NCBI GenBank assembly: GCA_036744795.1
Contig: DAIOHK010000023.1
Coordinates: 1 to 38,299, forward strand
Direction: 5' to 3'
DNA from: UBA5486 sp036744795
GTDB lineage: Bacteria; Bacillota; UBA4882; UBA10575
DNA: 38,299 bases
Shown here: piece after piece, positions 16,623 through 23,942 of the stretch
Position numbering within the stretch: position 1 is the first letter of the stretch
Layout of the letters: every line of letters starts with the position of its first letter
The notes under the pieces: generated by a model
Told to the model about the DNA's origin: nothing
Databases searched by the model: none
Seen by the model: the letters and a program-made list of their open reading frames with translations, nothing else
Made by a program: the position numbers and the translations under genes

Positions 16623-16830
16623 CTGAAATTGCCGGATTCTTTGCGTGCGGTGTGATAAGCTACGCATTGCTGTGTTGCTTGGTGTGGGTGGTGCTCGATA
16701 TACAATATCCGCTCCATCCTCCCTGCGCACCTTGCACTGCTTGCTTTTGACACCAGTGGATTCAAAGAATTTAGCTCTTAAATAATCCGGCAAGGTCACA
16801 CCCCGGCGCACTGGGGTAAGGCGCCGGGTT
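16623..16830. other. GC-rich intergenic block, possible second repeat type
   Basis: Markedly richer in G and C than its surroundings, starting right after the tail of copy D. It contains GCCGGATT near 16631 and its complement AATCCGGC near 16785, and ends with a perfect hairpin, CCCGGCGC (16802-16809) with GCGCCGGG (16821-16828). No gene is supported. Confidence 0.4.
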
Positions 16831-16956
16831 TAAATGAAAAGGTTATAATTAAATCGGCAAAAATTACTTTGATCAATCTCAGAAATATAGTCCAGGCATT
16901 CTATATATGCTTGGAAGTAGTGTAACCAGTTGTAAGAAAGTAAATTTTTATGTGAA

Positions 16957-16983
16957 TTTCCAAACCCTTTGGGTGTTTGGAAA
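16957..16983. promoter_or_regulatory. Palindrome upstream of rpiR
   Basis: TTTCCAAAC (16957-16965) and GTTTGGAAA (16975-16983) are perfect inverted arms, followed by ATGTTTTTTT. It could be a binding site upstream of the RpiR promoter or a terminator for anything read from upstream. Confidence 0.45.
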
Positions 16984-17003
16984 AATGTTTTTTTAGAATG
17001 GGT

Positions 17004-17034
17004 TATATTTGGAAGGTATTTTCACAAAGGTGAA
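17004..17034 (+). promoter_or_regulatory. Candidate -10 and operator of the RpiR gene
   Basis: TATATT (17004-17009) is followed by TTCAC-AAAG-GTGAA (17021-17034), a perfect inverted repeat where a repressor would block early transcription. A related TTTCAC-TT-GTGAAA occurs at 17940-17953 before fucA. This points to autoregulation. Confidence 0.45.
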
Positions 17035-17060
17035 GTATATAAAGATTAAGGAGTGATGGA

Positions 17061-17933
17061 ATGAGGAAAGAAAGCGTCGATTCTTACCCGGTACTTTCGA
17101 CCTTATTAAAAATCAAAGGCGTTTATCCATCATTACGGACGGCGGAGAAGCGGGTTGCTGATTATCTAATGCTTCATCCCGAGGATGTAGTCTATTTGAC
17201 AGTAACGGAACTGGCTGAAAAGTGTGAAACTAGTGAATCAACAGTGGTCAGAATGTGCCAACAGGCAGGTTTCCGTGGCTTTCAAGCGCTAAAAATTGCT
17301 ATTGCTCAGGATGTGGTGGCGCCTCTAAAAAATATTCATGAAGATGTAGTGGAAAATGATGATACCGCCACTGTTATGCAAAAGGTTTTTGCCGCCAATA
17401 TCCAGGCTTTACAGAATACCCAAGCTGTATTGGATGTTGATGCTCTGGAAAGAGCGACCCAAGCTTTGATCAAGGCCCAAAAGATTCTTATTATTGGAGT
17501 AGGAACTTCAGGACCGCTGGTTCTTGATTTTCAGTATAAGCTGATGAGAATAGGAGTTTATTGTCATGCGATTATTGATCCTCATATTCAATTAGTAATG
17601 GTAGCCCAGTTAGATAAGGGAGATGTAGTTGTCGGGATTTCGCATTCGGGCTCTTCCAAAGAAATAGTTGAAGCAGTTTCCTATGCAAAGGAGTCAGGTA
17701 TTACTACGATTAGTATTACTGGTTATGCAAAATCACCGATTACGAAAGTTTCTGATATTATTCTAAATACTTCTGCGGTAGAGACTAATTACCGGTCCGA
17801 GGCGGTTGCTTCCCGGGTAGCACAGTTAACAATCACTGATGCACTTCAGGTTAATATAGCATTGAGTATGAAGGATCAGGCTCTTTCCCAAATCCAAAAG
17901 AGCGAAAAGCTTATTCCTGGTAGGAAGTATTAA
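17061..17933 (+). CDS. MurR/RpiR family transcriptional regulator
   Basis: 290 residues. An N-terminal helix-turn-helix domain (SLRTAEKRVADYLM, then TVTELAEKCETSESTVVRMCQ, about residues 26-72) is joined to a SIS sugar-phosphate-binding domain (about 125-265) with IIGVGTSGPL and ISHSGSSKEIVEA. Family members sense a phosphosugar and control catabolic genes. AGGAGTGATGGA precedes the ATG. It lies directly ahead of fucA- and rhaB-like genes, so it probably responds to a phosphorylated intermediate of that pathway. Inverted repeats around 16957, 17021 and 17940 are candidate sites. Confidence 0.92.
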   Translation: MRKESVDSYPVLSTLLKIKGVYPSLRTAEKRVADYLMLHPEDVVYLTVTELAEKCETSESTVVRMCQQAGFRGFQALKIAIAQDVVAPLKNIHEDVVENDDTATVMQKVFAANIQALQNTQAVLDVDALERATQALIKAQKILIIGVGTSGPLVLDFQYKLMRIGVYCHAIIDPHIQLVMVAQLDKGDVVVGISHSGSSKEIVEAVSYAKESGITTISITGYAKSPITKVSDIILNTSAVETNYRSEAVASRVAQLTITDALQVNIALSMKDQALSQIQKSEKLIPGRKY

Positions 17934-17969
17934 ATCCAATTTCACTTGTGAAACAACATTCTGACCAGG
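17932..17969 (+). promoter_or_regulatory. Conserved box ahead of fucA, copy 1
   Basis: A stretch beginning AAATCCAATTT and ending GAAACAACATTCTGACCAGG recurs, nearly base for base, at 21206-21242. It overlaps the rpiR stop codon and contains the palindrome TTTCAC-TT-GTGAAA (17940-17953). Probable shared regulatory site for fucA and the DUF362 fusion gene. Confidence 0.5.
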
Positions 17970-18026
17970 CTGGGTAAAGAATAAAGAGAGTAAAGTAATC
18001 GAAAATTATAAGGAGGAAGATTAATA

Positions 18027-18692
18027 ATGAATGAAGATCAATTAAGGAAAGATATTGTAGAGGTAGGCCGTCGGATCTGGTTACGAGGATATGTAGCTTC
18101 CAATGATGGGAATATTACCGCCAGGATTGGACAGGATGAGTTTCTTACTACTCCAACAGGTGTTAGTAAAGGCTTTATGACCCCCGAGATGATCGTTAAA
18201 GTAAATGGGCAAGGAGAGGTTATCTCAGGAGAGTTAAAGCCCTCGTCTGAGATAAAAATGCATCTGGGCGTATACCAGAGCAGGCCCGATGTAATGGCAA
18301 TTGCTCATGCTCATCCACCAGTTAGTACAGCTTTTGCTGTTACTGGCCAATCACTTTCTAAATATGTATTACCAGAAGTGATTATTGCTCTGGGTCAGGT
18401 CCCATTAACAGAGTATGGTACCCCTTCAACCGAAGAGATTCCCCAGGCGATCTCTGAGTATTTGGCAGATCATGATGCTTTTTTACTTGAAAACCATGGA
18501 GCTTTAACTTTAGGTACCGATGTATATAATGCCTATTATAAAATGGAAACAATGGAACATTTCGCTACTATTACTCTGGCTGCCCGGCAGCTTGGTGGTG
18601 AAAGGGAGCTCTCGCGGGAGCAGGTTGAGAAATTAATTGAACTCCGAAAGAAGATGGGGGTAAAGGGTGCCCATCCCGGATATCGTGAATAA
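18027..18692 (+). CDS. fucA: Class II aldolase, L-fuculose-1-phosphate aldolase-like
   Basis: 221 residues, normal for FucA. It cleaves a ketose 1-phosphate into dihydroxyacetone phosphate and L-lactaldehyde with a zinc ion. The ligands are visible as HAHP (His94, His96) and NHG (His157), with the catalytic acid in SSEIKMH (Glu75). SNDGNIT (25-31) is the phosphate-binding loop. AAGGAGGA lies before the ATG. Because a rhamnulokinase-like gene follows by 22 bases, the true substrate may be L-rhamnulose 1-phosphate rather than L-fuculose 1-phosphate; many Firmicutes use such an aldolase. The symbol gives the family, not proven specificity. Confidence 0.85.
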   Translation: MNEDQLRKDIVEVGRRIWLRGYVASNDGNITARIGQDEFLTTPTGVSKGFMTPEMIVKVNGQGEVISGELKPSSEIKMHLGVYQSRPDVMAIAHAHPPVSTAFAVTGQSLSKYVLPEVIIALGQVPLTEYGTPSTEEIPQAISEYLADHDAFLLENHGALTLGTDVYNAYYKMETMEHFATITLAARQLGGERELSREQVEKLIELRKKMGVKGAHPGYRE

Positions 18693-18714
18693 CAAAAAGA
18701 GAGGGGTGAGGTTA

Positions 18715-20193
18715 ATGGGAGCTCAAAAAGTACGGATGCTCGGTTTTGATTTGGGTGCTTCCAGTGGTCGGGCGATTTTAGGTCAGTTTAATGGGGAACG
18801 GATTAGTTATGAAGAGATTCATCGGTTTCCTAATGAACCGGTACGGCTAAACTCCGATCTTTATTGGGACTTCCTAAAACTGTGGCAGGAAATAAAGAAA
18901 GGAATTAAGAAAACGGTGGTCGAAGGAGTGAAATTGTCAAGTATTGCTGTAGATACCTGGGGGGTAGATTATGGGTTAATTGACAAACAGGGACGATTAA
19001 TTTCCAATCCTTATCATTACCGGGATCAACGTACTGTATCAGTAATGCCGGAAGTACTTGATAAGTTGGGTGCGGATTACCTTTATGGACGTACTGGTAT
19101 TCAGTTTATGTCTTTTAATACTATATTTCAATTAGCAACTGATTTAAAAGAAAACAAGGGTCTTATTAATCTCACTGATAAAGTATTATTAATGCCCGAT
19201 CTCTTTAACTATTTCCTTTCCGGGGTACAAGCAGCAGAATATTCGATTGCTTCTACTACAAGTTTACTTAATGTTACAAATAAAACATGGGATCAGGAAT
19301 TATTAAAAAAGATGGGGTTCCCGATAGAGAAACTTCCGCCGATTATTCCGCCGGGTAGTATATTAGGCTCACTTACCCCAAAACTCTGCAATGAGCTTGG
19401 TTGTAAACCAATTCCAGTAGTGGCGGTGGCGGGCCATGATACGGCTTCTGCGGTAGCTGCGACTCCATTAAATCCGGGAGATGCTTATCTTAGTAGTGGA
19501 ACTTGGTCTTTAATGGGTGTAGAACGGGACGATCCGCAAGTTACCCCTACTTCACACAAGTATAATTTTACTAATGAAGGTGGGGTTGATTATTCAATCC
19601 GTTTACTGAAAAATATTAATGGTTTATGGTTAATTCAAGAGTGTAAGCGGATTTGGGAACAGGATGATCCAAACCTTGACTTTACCATGATTTCAAGATT
19701 AGCATCTAAAGCTAAACCTTTTAAATCGATTATTAATTTGTCAGATCAACGTTTTTTTGCTCCAATAAATATGGTGGAAGAGATAGAACAGTATTGTCAG
19801 GAGACTGGTCAGGAGGTCCCAGAAGGTATCGGGGAAGTAGCCCGTTGTATCTACGAAAGCCTAGCCTTGGAATACCGATTAACTGTCGAAAAAATTCAGA
19901 TGATTACAGGGGAAATTTTAAAAGGGATTCATATTGTTGGCGGCGGATCACAGGATGAGTTTTTATCACAGTTAACTGCTGATTTATTAGAAATACCGGT
20001 AACTACCGGTCCGGTGGAAGCTACAGTTTTAGGTAACTTGATTGTCCAATTGATGAGTATGGGATTAATTAAGAGCTTAACAGAGGCTAGACAGGTAATT
20101 AAGAAATCAGTTCCCTTAAAAGAGTATTGGCCACGCCAGACTCAAAGTTGGGAGCAGTTTTATCACAAATATCTTAGATTGGTTGAAAAATAA
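18715..20193 (+). CDS. rhaB: Rhamnulokinase-like FGGY-family carbohydrate kinase
   Basis: 492 residues. FGGY kinases phosphorylate a ketose with ATP. LGFDLGASSGRAILG (9-23) is the N-terminal phosphate loop, VDTWGVDYGLID follows, and GHDTASAVAATPL and LSSGTWSLMGVE are typical of RhaB. HIVGGGSQDEFL and TGPVEATVLGN near the C-terminus bind the nucleotide. The ATG at 18715 follows GAGGGGTGAGG; a longer frame starts inside the preceding gene without a ribosome site. With the aldolase upstream it forms the last steps of L-rhamnose (or fucose) breakdown. The isomerase for this sugar is not in the window. Confidence 0.88.
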   Translation: MGAQKVRMLGFDLGASSGRAILGQFNGERISYEEIHRFPNEPVRLNSDLYWDFLKLWQEIKKGIKKTVVEGVKLSSIAVDTWGVDYGLIDKQGRLISNPYHYRDQRTVSVMPEVLDKLGADYLYGRTGIQFMSFNTIFQLATDLKENKGLINLTDKVLLMPDLFNYFLSGVQAAEYSIASTTSLLNVTNKTWDQELLKKMGFPIEKLPPIIPPGSILGSLTPKLCNELGCKPIPVVAVAGHDTASAVAATPLNPGDAYLSSGTWSLMGVERDDPQVTPTSHKYNFTNEGGVDYSIRLLKNINGLWLIQECKRIWEQDDPNLDFTMISRLASKAKPFKSIINLSDQRFFAPINMVEEIEQYCQETGQEVPEGIGEVARCIYESLALEYRLTVEKIQMITGEILKGIHIVGGGSQDEFLSQLTADLLEIPVTTGPVEATVLGNLIVQLMSMGLIKSLTEARQVIKKSVPLKEYWPRQTQSWEQFYHKYLRLVEK

Positions 20194-20278
20194 GTAAGAA
20201 ATATGGATGTTAAATAAAGGATCTAAGGGCTCAATAACGTATTTTTATATATAGAGAAATTAAAAGGAGGTTATTTTA

Positions 20279-20953
20279 TTGAAATTTAGGAAAATATTAG
20301 CTTTAACCCTAATGTTAATGTTAGTAGCTAGTTATGTTGTTTATGCTGCTGAAGAAGAAGGAAAGCTGATTTTATCCGATTCATTTGAGAATAATAAACC
20401 AGGGGAGGTTCCTGTAGGTTGGGAAGGTGTTGGGCAGAGTATTATCGACTCAACAACCTTAAAGAAAATTGCAGATGGCGATTTAGCAGTGAAACTTGAT
20501 AATAGCCCCAGTGCGGCTGGTGGTATATACAAAGAATTTGAAAGCTTGAATAAGAACCGTTTGTTAGTCAGTTTTTATCAGCCAAGCAAATTCAAAGAAA
20601 ATGTGAATATTGAGGTTACTACCGCAGATGGCCAGCGTATTTTTGGCTTATTTATTACTGGGAGCGGTAATGTGAGAATTCGTGATGCTGGAGTCCAAAG
20701 CGGTAATATTATTCAACTTGCTAATGATAACTGGCATCGAGTGATGTTGGAGTGGGATGCTGAAACAAAAACATATCATGCCTATGTGATTATGGGGAAA
20801 ACTAAGACTGAAGTAACACCGAAAAAAGGTGCAAGATTTGATCCAGCATTGGATGATAATCCACCAAAGCGAATTAATTTTGAAGTTTCAAAAAGAGAAG
20901 ATCCAAAAGTCGCCTATATTGATCATGTAGAACTTTATGATTTGAGTAAATAA
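20279..20953 (+). CDS. Secreted protein with jelly-roll/LamG-like domain, unknown function
   Basis: 224 residues from a TTG start at 20279, just after AAAAGGAGG. A signal peptide (residues 1-23, ...YVVYAA) leads into one beta-rich domain: LSDSFENNKPGEVPVGWE at the start and DNWHRVMLEWDAETKTYHAYV and IDHVELYD later are the pattern of concanavalin-like (LamG/DUF1080-like) jelly-roll folds that bind sugars or are cut from polysaccharide-degrading enzymes. No catalytic residues are apparent. It lies 85 bases after the kinase gene. I infer a cell-surface or periplasmic glycan-binding protein, but cannot name the ligand. Confidence 0.65.
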   Translation: MKFRKILALTLMLMLVASYVVYAAEEEGKLILSDSFENNKPGEVPVGWEGVGQSIIDSTTLKKIADGDLAVKLDNSPSAAGGIYKEFESLNKNRLLVSFYQPSKFKENVNIEVTTADGQRIFGLFITGSGNVRIRDAGVQSGNIIQLANDNWHRVMLEWDAETKTYHAYVIMGKTKTEVTPKKGARFDPALDDNPPKRINFEVSKREDPKVAYIDHVELYDLSK

Positions 20954-20973
20954 AATATTGACTAAAGAATTTA

Positions 20974-21010
20974 AAGGGCTCTTTTCCTTGTGAAGAGAGC
21001 TCTTTATACT
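20974..21010 (+). terminator. Terminator after the secreted-protein gene
   Basis: AAGGGCTCTTTT (20974-20985) pairs with AAGAGAGCTCTT (20993-21004), using two G-U pairs, with a 7-base loop. The T-run is interrupted. Confidence 0.65.
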
Positions 21011-21205
21011 TCTATAAGTATAAGTTTGAACAGGATATAGGGTAATCAAGAAATAGTAAGGGCGGAAATTTTTACGAGTTATGCTTTATTTTAGTATGAT
21101 ATAATTAAAAACATAATGGTAGGTCTTTCAACAAATTTTACCACTGTTAGTATTTTTGGAATAGTATAATTCAATCCCTCATTTAAATTAAGGAATAATG
21201 TAAAG

Positions 21206-21242
21206 AAATCCAATTTTTACTGGAAACAACATTCTTACCAGG
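21206..21242 (+). promoter_or_regulatory. Conserved box ahead of DUF362 fusion, copy 2
   Basis: Matches 17932-17969 from AAATCCAATTT through GAAACAACATTCTTACCAGG with few changes and one gap. Both copies lie 60-130 bases before a start codon on the same strand. Confidence 0.5.
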
Positions 21243-21246
21243 GTTT

Positions 21247-21283
21247 CGTCGCTTATAAAAGCTGCCATTTGAAACAAGCGACG
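21247..21283. promoter_or_regulatory. Inverted repeat in the leader
   Basis: CGTCGCTT (21247-21254) and AAGCGACG (21276-21283) are perfect arms with a 21-base loop, directly after the shared box. Either an operator or a leader hairpin. Confidence 0.4.
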
Positions 21284-21331
21284 TAAGTACCCTAACAAGT
21301 ATTAAAGAAACATAATAGGAGGATATTACGG

Positions 21332-23269
21332 ATGAGCAGATATCTGGTGAGTATAGTGGATATGAAAGAACGGGAGATCTATGATGGTGTTAAAGAAGCG
21401 ATTGATTTTGTTGGTGGGATCGGGTTATATGTTAAGCCCGGTAATCTGGTATTTATAAAGCCCAATATGTTTATATTTGATAAGGATTATACCTCAGGAA
21501 AAACAACCGATCCACGGGTAACAATTGCTATGGCCCGGATAGTTAAAGAGGCTGGAGGCCGGGTTATAGTAGGCGAAAGGACCAAAAACCCTTTAAGGAC
21601 CTTTGAGTATTATCCGGAAATTTATGATTATGCTGAAGTAATTAGTTTGGATGATGCACCTCATCACCATGGACATTTGTTTGGAGCCAAGAGTTTGTCC
21701 GCTAATATCCCTATTGTAGATATAATCAATGAATGTGATGTCTTTATCAACATCCCGGGTTTTCGTACTCATATGCTTCCTCTTTATTCCAATGCCATGA
21801 AGAATCTGATGGGTTTATTACCTAGTGATTGTCCAAGGTATGTTCATAAATTTGGACTGGAAGGTAGTGTTGTTGATCTAAATTACCATCGTCCCAGTGA
21901 TTTGGTAATTAGTGATGCTATTTACAGCCTTCAGGGAAACTTCCCTGGTAAAGGCTGGCCGGCAGAGACCAATGTACTTATGGCCTCGAATAATGCAGTA
22001 GCAGCTGATGTCGTGGGTGCAGAGATCATGGGTTTTGATCCAACTGAAATAAATTTTCTTGTAGAAGCTAACCAAAGAGGAATGGGCCCGATTAGCCTTG
22101 ATGAGATTACAATTAAAGGTAAACCACTGAGCTTTGCGAAGGAAAGAATCCAGCTTGAGCAGACGGAAATAAGTTATGAACCTTATAAAGACCGGGTGAC
22201 AATTATTGATCATAATGCCTGCTCCGCATGTAAACGAGGTTTAATTGGGGGCCTTGCGGATCTTAAACTTACTAATCCGGAGGTTTTTGCGGGGCTTAAA
22301 GCTGAAGATCTTACTGTAGTTGTCGGGCCTTTGGAAGAGAAACCTGAGATAAAAACTTCAAAGGTACTCTGTTATGGAAACTGTACATACAAATATCGGG
22401 AGCTTGGCAAGTACCAATTTGGTTGCCCACCATTGGCTGGCCAGGCTAGAACAGCAATAACAGATTTGTATCTGCAGTCAGAAGAGATTAAAATCGGATA
22501 TTGTTCCCTTGGGATGAGGGATGAGAAAATAGAGGATGTTATAGAGATCATAGCTGAGATAGGTTACCAGGGTGTGGAATTATGGCTTCCTCATCTTGAA
22601 GATTACGAAAAAAGGTATGGCGGATTAACTGGTTTAAAGGAACTTTTGGAAGAAAAAGGTTTAGAGGTTAGCATGATCGTACCCTATTTTAAACTTACTA
22701 AATCTGAGGAAGAAAGAGAAGAGAGTTACCGTCAGGCTGAAAAGGCGATTGGTTATGCGAAACTGTTTGGTACCAAAAAAATCAGGGCTTTTGTTGGCGG
22801 CCCCGCTTCGGCTGATGCGACTCAGGAGCACTGGGATCGAGCGGTAGAGGGGCTTAGGAAGATTTGTGATCTGGATAAAAGTAGGCTTTTCCTGCTTGAA
22901 ACTCATGATCATCAATTACAGGATACCATTAGTACTACTTTGAAGCTAATAAGAAAAGTGGCAAGGAAAAATTTACTGGTAAATTTGGATATTTATAACC
23001 TCTATAGATTAGGAGAGGATCCGGTATATGCTTTGGAATGGCTATATCCGGTAGTAAACAATATCCATGTCAAGAATTGGAATCTAATTTCTCCCAAAGA
23101 AAGAGTCGTTAATTATTTAAAAGACGGACCGATGGATTATGAACCATTCTTTACCCGCTTAAAAGCTAAAGGTTATACTGGTTATGTTTCAGTAGAATGG
23201 TTTGGTGTGGAAGCCGAAAAAGCAGCTCGCCATGAGTTTGAGTATTTACAAGAACAACTAAAAAAATAA
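21332..23269 (+). CDS. Fusion of DUF362 domain and xylose-isomerase-like TIM barrel
   Basis: 645 residues. Residues 1-290 match the DUF362 family: VFIKPNMF (41-48), TTDPRV (58-63), VVGAEIMGFDP (227-237), and NIPGFRTHMLPLYSNAMKNLMGL in between. A Cys-rich linker follows: Cys297, Cys300, Cys347, Cys351, Cys365, able to bind a metal or Fe-S cluster. Residues 387-645 are a xylose isomerase/endonuclease IV-type TIM barrel: IGYCSLGMRDEKIEDV, VELWLPH, then likely metal ligands Glu523 (LLETHDH), Asp553 (NLDIYN), His579 (NNIHVKNW) and Glu622 (VSVEWFG). Barrels of this type isomerise or epimerise sugars. AGGAGG precedes the ATG. The pairing suggests an unknown oxidoreductase plus isomerase acting on a sugar-derived molecule. 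Its leader shares a box with fucA. Confidence 0.8.
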   Translation: MSRYLVSIVDMKEREIYDGVKEAIDFVGGIGLYVKPGNLVFIKPNMFIFDKDYTSGKTTDPRVTIAMARIVKEAGGRVIVGERTKNPLRTFEYYPEIYDYAEVISLDDAPHHHGHLFGAKSLSANIPIVDIINECDVFINIPGFRTHMLPLYSNAMKNLMGLLPSDCPRYVHKFGLEGSVVDLNYHRPSDLVISDAIYSLQGNFPGKGWPAETNVLMASNNAVAADVVGAEIMGFDPTEINFLVEANQRGMGPISLDEITIKGKPLSFAKERIQLEQTEISYEPYKDRVTIIDHNACSACKRGLIGGLADLKLTNPEVFAGLKAEDLTVVVGPLEEKPEIKTSKVLCYGNCTYKYRELGKYQFGCPPLAGQARTAITDLYLQSEEIKIGYCSLGMRDEKIEDVIEIIAEIGYQGVELWLPHLEDYEKRYGGLTGLKELLEEKGLEVSMIVPYFKLTKSEEEREESYRQAEKAIGYAKLFGTKKIRAFVGGPASADATQEHWDRAVEGLRKICDLDKSRLFLLETHDHQLQDTISTTLKLIRKVARKNLLVNLDIYNLYRLGEDPVYALEWLYPVVNNIHVKNWNLISPKERVVNYLKDGPMDYEPFFTRLKAKGYTGYVSVEWFGVEAEKAARHEFEYLQEQLKK

Positions 23270-23290
23270 ACAATTTACGAATTTTAGTAT

Positions 23291-23323
23291 AAAAAAGCTC
23301 CTTCGCTAAAAAGTGAAGGAGCT
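23291..23323 (-). terminator. Terminator of the zinc-ribbon gene
   Basis: AGCTCCTTC (23296-23304) and GAAGGAGCT (23315-23323) are perfect arms; on the minus strand they are followed by a T-run (23295-23291). It separates convergent genes and may stop both. Confidence 0.75.
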
Positions 23324-23326
23324 AAA

Positions 23327-23397
23327 TAATTATTTACACTGACAAAAATCAGAGCCAGGTAAATTAATTAGCCTAAAGGCATTTTCTAAGTTAGTAG
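23327..23397. repeat. REP-like palindrome, copy E (degenerate) with shared tail
   Basis: TAATTATTTACACTGAC pairs imperfectly with GCCAGGTAAATTAATTA, and the tail GGCATTTTCTAAGTTAG matches copies B and D. It abuts the zinc-ribbon gene's stop codon. Confidence 0.55.
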
Positions 23398-23398
23398 A

Positions 23399-23695
23399 TT
23401 AATATCTGTTTCTTTTCTGAGAAAAGCAGTCGCGGCAGTAAACCGGACGGTCACCGCTAGGTTGAAAAGGAACCTGGGTTTCTTCACCACAAGCTGCACA
23501 AACTGCAGGATACATTTCACGTGGGCCGCGAGAACCAAACCGGCCACCATTTCTTTGTTTTCTGGCAGCCCGGCATTGGGGACACCGACCAGGTTCATTG
23601 GTAAATCCTTTTTCGGCATAAAATTCCTGTTCCGAAGCTGTAAAAGCAAACTCATTTCCACAGTCACGACAGACTAAGGTTTTGTCTTCGTACAT
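23399..23695 (-). CDS. Small zinc-ribbon protein (CxxC type)
   Basis: 98 residues with four CxxC pairs: CRDC near the N-terminus, CPQC about 30 residues later, CAAC and CRDC in the C-terminal half. This gives two zinc ribbons, as in the probable zinc-binding/CxxC_CXXC_SSSS-type proteins common in Clostridia. The middle (RKQRNGGRFGSRGPR) is basic and glycine-rich and could contact nucleic acid. The start at 23695 follows GAGGAGG by six bases; a Met five codons earlier overlaps the ribosome site. A very good promoter lies at 23824-23852. The cellular role is not known. Confidence 0.85.
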   Translation of the reverse strand: MYEDKTLVCRDCGNEFAFTASEQEFYAEKGFTNEPGRCPQCRAARKQRNGGRFGSRGPREMYPAVCAACGEETQVPFQPSGDRPVYCRDCFSQKRNRY

Positions 23696-23823
23696 CAAAA
23701 TCCTCCTCATATTTATTGCCCGGAACGGTTTAGGACATAACTCTTATTTCTCCCTGACTTTGAGCAATAACTATGAGAAGGGATAAATAATGTATTTCAC
23801 TAAACTTTCACTGGAGCATTTGT

Positions 23824-23852
23824 ATTATAACATTCAAGGGGATAATTGTAAA
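23824..23852 (-). promoter_or_regulatory. Sigma-A promoter of the zinc-ribbon gene
   Basis: On the minus strand TTTACA (23852-23847), a 17-base spacer and TATAAT (23829-23824). Transcription would start near 23817, leaving a leader of about 120 bases. Confidence 0.75.
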
Positions 23853-23942
23853 GAACCAATCGGGAGTGTAAATGGGTCCTTTAGGAACCTATTTAAGCCA
23901 TAGGAAACATTTTCGCTAGAAACCTTTTAAATATGACAGAAA

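Larger units (their letters stand above)
16392..17060. other. Intergenic region, uxaC to rpiR
   Basis: A 669-base stretch with, in order, the uxaC terminator, two REP-like palindromes, a GC-rich block, and the control region of the RpiR gene. A 72-codon minus-strand frame covers the GC-rich block, but it has no ribosome site and I do not accept it as a gene. Confidence 0.6.
20954..21331. other. Intergenic region before the DUF362 fusion gene
   Basis: Contains the terminator at 20974, then AT-rich sequence with several possible -10 boxes (TATAAT near 21098 and 21167), the shared box at 21206-21242 and the hairpin at 21247-21283, ending in an AGGAGG ribosome site. Confidence 0.55.

Noticed and set aside
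16593..16811. 72-codon minus-strand frame in the GC-rich block
   Set aside because: No ribosome site, ends inside a repeat tail, and has a non-protein-like composition.
8008..23397. CRISPR array
   Set aside because: The repeats are few, far apart and hairpin-shaped, without regular spacers, and no cas genes are seen.
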